A stretch of 64,000 nucleotides of DNA from positions 384,711 through 448,710 of the forward strand of contig VZSR01000393.1 of the NCBI GenBank assembly GCA_013398615.1. Direction: 5' to 3'. Each line of letters begins with the position of its first letter. Position 1 is the stretch's first letter. The translations under genes were made by a program, and so were the position numbers. A model generated the notes under the pieces. The model saw only the letters and a program-made list of their open reading frames with translations, had not been told where the DNA came from and made no database searches. The stretch is from Brachypodius melanocephalos. Taxonomy: Eukaryota; Chordata; Aves; Passeriformes; Pycnonotidae. Of this stretch, positions 58,232 through 64,000 are shown piece by piece.

Positions 58232-58293
58232 AGGTCACTAATTCTGATATTTTTGCATCCATTTGGGTCAGCAAGGTCATAAAATATGACCTT
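58232..58293. promoter_or_regulatory. Array of nuclear-receptor half-sites
   Basis: AGGTCA occurs at 58232-58237. GGGTCA (58265-58270) and AGGTCA (58274-58279) form a direct repeat spaced by three bases, the arrangement bound by VDR/RXR-type dimers. AAGGTCATA (58273-58281), spacer AAA and TATGACCTT (58285-58293) form a perfect 9-base inverted repeat, so the same AGGTCA is also half of an inverted pair. Four half-sites in 62 bases is unlikely to be common by chance, but binding is not shown. Confidence 0.5.
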
Positions 58294-60590
58294 TCCATTT
58301 TGCAAAGTTTCTTCTAAATCATTCTCTAAGAGCTCCTTTAATGTGTTCTTACCCAGAGCAGTGGGGCTGGCTCAGCTGGGCTCCTTTTCCATTCCATGCA
58401 GTTACAGACATTTACTGCAAGGGCCTGTGATGTTCAGTAGGGGAAGAAAAGCTAAATTAGGCTAAAGTGTATTTAATACATTTTTTGCTAATACTGAAAA
58501 TAGACATATATGTGACATTGTTTAACATTTCAGTATTTGCTTAATTAGCGGTTCCCTTTGAGAACAAGTCACTCTTGGTGAGGTGAGTGGTTCCCTGGGG
58601 GACTCCAGAAGGGTTTCCGCCCCAGTGGGTTCTTCCCAAAGTATCTTTTCTGTGTGGCCAAACTGAATTTGCTGCTTGGCTTCAGCAATGGAACTATCTG
58701 TCAAGTCCAAAGCAGAAACAGAGCTTGAAAGGCAAACATGATCTGTGATCAATATCCTAACAAATCCAATGGAAGCCCCAGCTCCCAAAGGGTTAATCCA
58801 GAGAAGAAAAGGCATCCGAATGTTTAGTGAGCTAATGTGTTTATTGACTGGGAGGCCTTCAAGTCTTCAACAGGGAAAAGCTCTGATAAGTGACTGGAAG
58901 TTCGAGTTAGACAACGCGGTTTGGGTGGAACTTGGGTGGAACAGGGTCACCTTTTCCAGCTGATTGGCTTTTTCGACTTCTGGGGGGTCATCCCTGGGGG
59001 GTCCTTTGGCAGGGGGTGTGCACCTGCCCGGAGTGAAGCTCACTGTGGAACAGGGAGTTCCCACAGGCAGTGTCCAGCCTGGCTGGTGTGGGCACAGCAC
59101 AGGCACCTTGTCCCAGAGAACAGTGACGGGCCAGCGTCCCTGCAGTGTCTCGCAGCATGTCTGAGCCTGGGCTGGAGTGTGTTGTAATCCTCCACCCACA
59201 TCCTGCACCCAGCTCCTGGATGGACACTCCTGATTTCCACTGGGGCATTCCACAATGTCCAACAGCTCCCTGCTGAGAGCCTGACCCTGCCCAACCTGAA
59301 GCTGATTCCTGGTGGCCAGCCCTGCCCAGCCCTGTGCTGGGAGCTGCTCTGGCCCACCTGAACCCCTCGTGTCCAGCCAGGGTCAGGGCTGGTGTCTGCC
59401 TGCTAACAGAGTGAGCCAACACTGCTCACACTGCTGGAAGGAAGAGACAATGCCCGTGTCCCGCTGCCAGCCGTGCCCCAGGCTGCGGATATTGGCTCTA
59501 CCGGAACACTGACAGCCCAGGGCGTGATGGAAGTGGCTGACAGCAGCTGGAGACGTGGCTTGAGGGCCCCATGGAGCTGAGCTTTTCCCCAGGGATGGAT
59601 CCCCCAGGATGAATCCCCAGTCGGCAGGCTCAGCCCCCTGTAGCAGTCAGGTGCTATTGGCTGGGTCCAGCTCTGGGCTGCCCTTCCCAGCCTGAGCAGA
59701 AAGCCCTGGTGACCCCACAATGGTCCAGGTACCGTGGTGGTCACTGCAAAGGTGTAATTAGGGGATGTTCCTTATGGATTCCTGTTGGATTGGAAAAAGA
59801 TTGTAACCTAACCATATACATCCTATTTCCACATTAGTTAAGAGATTATAAAATAAATTAAATTAAAGGACCATCTAGCCTATGTCCTGTCATGAACAGG
59901 GACCAGTAACAGTCCTGCAGGCAGAAGTATGGAATCAGTGGGCAGACCGCGCTGCTATCACCAACTTCACATTAAAGGACTTTCTGAACTACAGGGATGT
60001 CCCACATTTCAGCATTCCTGAGTGGATTTTTCTCCCAGGAAGCTGTTCAGTTATTCCTGCACACAGAGATCATCAAGAGATGCCAGTGTCCCAAGTGTCT
60101 ACTCAGGAAACAAATACCCTGGAATATTGTTCCCTCTAGGTCTGGCAATCTGGTTGGGAATATCTGAAGAGGTGTGTGAGGAGCAGCACGGCCATGGCCT
60201 CAGAGAGAACAGGCAAAATGAATTCTGGCACCGCTCCCAGTGAAAGGCCTCAATTGGAAATGTAGGGTGGGTGCTGCCCATGACACAGACCCCGCAGGAA
60301 TATTCTCCTCCTGCAGAATCCCAGCGCGGGGGCAGGGAGGAGGCACAGGCCGGGCAGTGAGATGGGCAGGCAGGCACCGAGCACGGGAGCCAGCCGAAGA
60401 TGGAATCCACGTTCGGGATGTTTGACTGAGCAGCCATCCACAGCAGCCACGGTGGCTCCTGCTCTCAGCCTGCTCCTCACCTTCATTTGCATATTCAAGG
60501 ATCGCCGGTGTCTGGCTGTCAGAGATGGTGACAGTTGGGGGGGGTTTTCAGCTTTATCAAGGGGGATTATTTTTAACCCAAATTATTTTG

Positions 60591-60930
60591 CATTGTAAAT
60601 GTTTAAATCCACATCAAATCCAGATTAATGCATAAAATAGTCCAAGAGGGTATTTACTGGGGAAAAAAAATAACAATAAACCAAATTATTATGGCTAGCT
60701 TCCATCTGAAGTGCTTTAAAAAGGGGAAAGTCTGAAATTTTGGCTAAAATATCACTTTAAGAAGAAGACTGAAATAAACCTCTCTGCAAAACGGCACAAG
60801 TTTACATACAAACTGGAACCCTTGGTACTTTTTCACAACATGACTGGAATTAATAATGCAGATAAATCCTAAATAAATCAGGATTAGTGTTAACTACGTC
60901 TTGAGGTTTAATACGCTGTAGGAAAATGAA
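60591..60930. promoter_or_regulatory. Candidate conserved non-coding block
   Basis: Unique AT-rich sequence before a CpG-rich part. It contains AACAATAAACCAAATTATTATGG near 60671, GGAATTAATAATGCAG near 60846 and an imperfect inverted pair AATCCT/AGGATT (around 60867-60885) that includes a GGATTA bicoid-type core. No comparison possible. Confidence 0.35.
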
Positions 60931-61500
60931 AGGGGGCCGGCGGGGGAGGAAGGAGCTTTGCCTTAAAGCCGTGCGGAGCAGAGGCCGGAGGAGGCCGGCA
61001 GCCCCCGACCCGCCGAGCTGGGCAATCAAAGCGCCTCTAATCGCCGCTCCGGGAGGTGTTCAAAGGAGCCGGGCCGTGCCTCGGGTCACCGGGGAAATGC
61101 GGCCCTGCCCCAGGGGGAGGGGTGCCTCGGATTTTTGGACAGCCCGCCTGGTTGGATCTGGTTTCAGGAGGTCAGCCGGATTGCAGTATTTTACCGTCTT
61201 ATCAGCAAAAAGATTAAATTTCCCTTCGTGGTTAAAGAGCTCAGCTCCGCTCTGAAGGAAAATATAAATAAAACTGCCAACACAATCGCCCGAGAAAAAA
61301 AAACCTGTGGCAGCGCGTCGGGGCTGGGGAGCGGCTTCCCCGAGGCCAGGGTGTCCCCAGGGTGTCCCCAGCGTGTCCCCAGCCCTGTCCCCAGCGTGTC
61401 CCCAGCCCTGTCCCCTGCCCCCAGGGCTGTGCCTGGCCAGCACGGACCGCCTCGTCCTACCCTCTGCTCCTCCCTGGCCGCACGGAGCCGGGGCTGATGA
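60931..61500. promoter_or_regulatory. CpG-rich region
   Basis: CpG-rich patches (GGGGGCCGGCGGGG near 60932, CCCGACCCGCCGAGC, CTAATCGCCGCTCCGGG near 61037) flank an AT-rich insert (61180-61300, with TCAGCAAAAAGATTAAATTTC). It may be a further minor island. No exon recognised. Confidence 0.45.
61350..61415 (+). repeat. Minisatellite with TGTCCCCAG core
   Basis: About six units of 10-11 bases (GTGTCCCCAG, GGTGTCCCCA, GCGTGTCCCCAG, CCCTGTCCCCAG and so on) in head-to-tail order. Units alternate between CGTG and CCCTG starts toward the right end, which suggests a later duplication of a two-unit block. Confidence 0.9.
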
Positions 61501-63700
61501 ACCCCTCGCTCTATGATGCTAAAGAAGAGGGTTAAAATATTTACATTTGTTTTCAAAACCCCAGAGGAGTTGGAAAATGCTGCTTGTGTTCACTTTGTTA
61601 CCTGGGAATCCAGAGTCTGTCTGCTCTGGTTCTGTCCTTGCACCGCTGTGGAAGGACACCAGCTCGGGGCTGCTCTGCCTCTCCCAGGTGTGGGACCGGG
61701 CTGGAAACTCAGAAATTTGCAGCATTCTAAGAAATCTCGTCTCCCATCTGTTTCCTGTTCCTCTTTCAGCACTTCCCCAGTGCTCACACCAGCCCCGGGG
61801 CTCGGAGGAGCTGAGGGCCAGGTTCTCACCCGCCTTGTGCCACAGCTCATCACCAGCACCTGTGCCAACGGCGATAAATCCATCAGCAACAAGCCCACAG
61901 GACACGTGCCACTGCTGCCACCTCGGGTCCCCTGCCCATTTGTGTGTGTCACAAACCTGAGCACAACCCCGCCTCTTTGCCTAAAGCAGCCAGTTTGCTA
62001 GACTTTAATGATAACCTGTTGTTTTTATGTGGAATATTTACATATGATTAAACATTGACCAGTAAGCAAACAGAAGAGGTTTTCAATAATTTTTCAATAT
62101 TTCAGAGCTGGAAATGACCCTGTTTTATATCACACAAAGCAAAGTGCCAGCAGTCAGTAGTGCTGGAGCTGATGTTCGTTGTTGGGGTTCTGAAACAACA
62201 CCTCCTGTGAGTCTGTGTCTCTGGGTCTCTAAAAGAACAGCCCTGTAGGTCTGTGTCCTAGGTGAGAGACCTGAAATGATCCTGGTGACACCCCCTGGCA
62301 GCTCCCTCTGCATGCGTCAGCACATTCTCCTCAGTGCCACTGGAAACTTCAAAAAAAGTTAGAAAGAAAATAAACCCCAAGTCTGCCTTTTTTTTAAGGG
62401 AACATCAGTGCAAGTGTGAGGAGATAAAGATGAGATGTACAAGTGTAAGAAGTCCTGAGATATCTCTGATTGCTCCAGCTCCCACAGAGATGACACTGGC
62501 AGCACACAGGAGATCAGAGCACGGTGCCCACTCAAGGGTGCTGCTCTCCCAGGAACAGCTACAGTGGGCACGAGCCACCCCCAACCTCCAGGTGACCTTC
62601 AGGTGTGTTCAGATGCACCAAACCCAAGGGATGCTGTCCAGCAGCTGCAGCACCTGCGTGGCCCCAAGGCAGGACAAGCCCTGGGCTGGGCTCACCGGGG
62701 CTCGGGCTGCTCATCCGTGGGGGCACATGGTACCAGCAGTGTGCTGCTGAGGCTCCCCACTTCCACACTGCACCAACCCATCCGTGCAGCCAAAATCCCT
62801 TCTTTGGGGACATCAGCATTTCAGCCAACACCCACAGGCACGGGGCTGTGCTGGAGCAACAAACCAACCCCTCCTTGCCCAGTCCCAACAAAACACATCA
62901 GAGCAGTGGGGCCTGGGGCAGGGCCCTGCACTGCTGGGTCCTGTTCTCCCCTGCCCTGTGCCCTCGCAGCTGCTGTGTCCAGCCTGGGCCACCAGCAAAT
63001 CCTCCACAGGATCAGGAATGTTTCTCCAGCCTGCCTGCTGCAGAGGAGTGTTTCTGGAGGTTTGACCAGGATTCTCAATGGCCAGAAACCATTGGGTATG
63101 CACAGAGCACAGGAGCTGGTTTTATACTGTCATGTTTAAATGTTTGGGTTTTGCTTTCAGCCATTTCCAGTAGAAGAAAAAGGAAAAAAAAGTCCCAAAG
63201 GGAGAGGGTGGGAGGTCACTGAGAAATGGACGTGACTTGTGCTGTGTCCACTGCCATAATGGGGCCGTGTAGCATTGACCCCTCATCCTACTGAGCAGAC
63301 CCCGAGTGGGTTAAATGCACAAACAGACAGGACTGGTTATATTCCTTAAAAAACCCACATAGTTCTACTCCCATGTGTTTGAAAGAAGTAAATCTCCCAA
63401 CCCTGAAGACACCTGTGTGGAACAGAACAAATAACGTGAAAACTCCCTGTGAAAACCAGCCAAAATCTAAGGACAATTCATTTGGTGCCCCAAAAGCTGC
63501 AAATTTCTCTTCACAAGGAAGTTTATACATCTCTTCTAAAAGAGGATATGAAAGCAGCTATAAAAAACAGGAATCAAAGTACAACAAATTAAACAAGGAA
63601 ACATCTGTGACGATCAGTATGAGCCAAAGCTGATGGGTGTGAACAACTTATAAGAAGAGCCAGCTGTGTCAAGCACTACCCACAGAACCCTCACAAACAA
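61501..63700. other. Non-coding stretch
   Basis: No exon or named repeat recognised. GC-rich overlapping frames near 62559-63222 on both strands have no known domain. An AT-rich part near 62000-62110 (TTTAATGATAACC, ATGATTAAACATTGACC) may be regulatory. Confidence 0.4.
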
Positions 63701-64000
63701 TAAACCTGAGAGTTTTGAAGTTCACCTTTGATACGATAAATTGAAATAATTGATTATTATGTGCAATAATTAACCGTTACTAAACAGAAAAGGGAAAAAT
63801 GTCAATAACTGTGGAGTAAAACATTCCTGGTGCACATTTGTAATCAAAGTGGTTGATGTAAATATATAATCAAGGTCATGTAACAGTAAAGGTGTAGGTT
63901 AAGTAGCATCTGTTAAATATAAAGATTTTTAAATCACCAACTCTGAACACTTGTATTTAATAACTTTAAAAGAATCGTTTGGAAACTCTTCAAAAGCTTC
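63701..64000. promoter_or_regulatory. AT-rich block with nuclear-receptor monomer site
   Basis: TCAAGGTCA at 63870-63878 is a perfect extended half-site of the SF-1/ERR class. CACCTTTGATACG (63723-63735) is TCF/LEF-like, and AATTGATTATTATGTGC, AATAATTAACCG and GTAATCAAAGTGG follow. The block runs to the window edge, so its full extent is unknown. The regulatory role is inferred. Confidence 0.4.

Larger units (their letters stand above)
56831..60590. other. Non-coding stretch
   Basis: No exon or named repeat recognised. It contains a tandem 14-base duplication (57073-57100) and an array of nuclear-receptor half-sites (58232-58293). GC-rich overlapping frames at 58867-59744 have no recognisable product. 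Confidence 0.4.

Overview
The window looks like 64 kb of avian nuclear DNA, most likely from a songbird or another neoavian. The supporting signs are four truncated CR1 LINE 3' ends in antisense orientation, two degenerate MIR-type SINE copies, a very low overall repeat load, several compact CpG islands, and one assembly gap of exactly 100 N (33177-33276). I recognise no complete protein-coding gene and no coding exon that I can name. The open reading frames are short, overlap on both strands, use GC-rich or low-complexity codons and match no domain I know. I saw no rRNA, tRNA, known microRNA, CRISPR array, provirus or bacterial-type operon, though all scanning was by eye.

Left part (1 to about 29.9 kb): non-coding sequence whose + strand is mostly richer in C than G and in A than T. 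This is the signature expected of a long intron or transcription unit read leftward on the - strand. It holds a CR1 at 443-650 and another at 11428-11632, a MIR at 27661-27750, homopolymer tracts, a strong G-quadruplex candidate at 19757-19787, and blocks that read like conserved regulatory DNA (17381-18030, 20311-20640).

Centre (about 28.2-36.4 kb): a cluster of CpG-rich DNA interrupted by the gap, with the densest CpG (about 30 in 170 bases) immediately right of it. Around here the base skew reverses: from about 33.5 to 42 kb the + strand is mostly G- and T-rich. The simplest reading is a divergent CpG-island promoter, with one unit running left and one running right. Two overlapping perfect inverted repeats (32223-32262) and a possible - strand first exon with a splice donor (32413-32449) sit in it.

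Right part (36-64 kb): further CpG islands (35.4, 38.8, 42.4-43.1, 47.9, 56.4-56.8 and 60.9-61.5 kb) alternate with AT-rich blocks containing homeodomain, octamer, GATA/E-box, TCF and nuclear-receptor-like sites. The most striking is a direct-plus-inverted array of AGGTCA half-sites at 58232-58293. A composite of two CR1 fragments lies at 43772-44135, a MIR at 44651-44822, and small tandem repeats are scattered throughout.

Taken together, the layout resembles the regulatory landscape and divergent promoter of a developmental regulator gene whose main exons lie outside the window, inside the gap, or are too short to recognise. The gene's identity is not established. I found no convincing undescribed system; the best leads are the skew switch, the palindrome pair and the nuclear-receptor half-site array.
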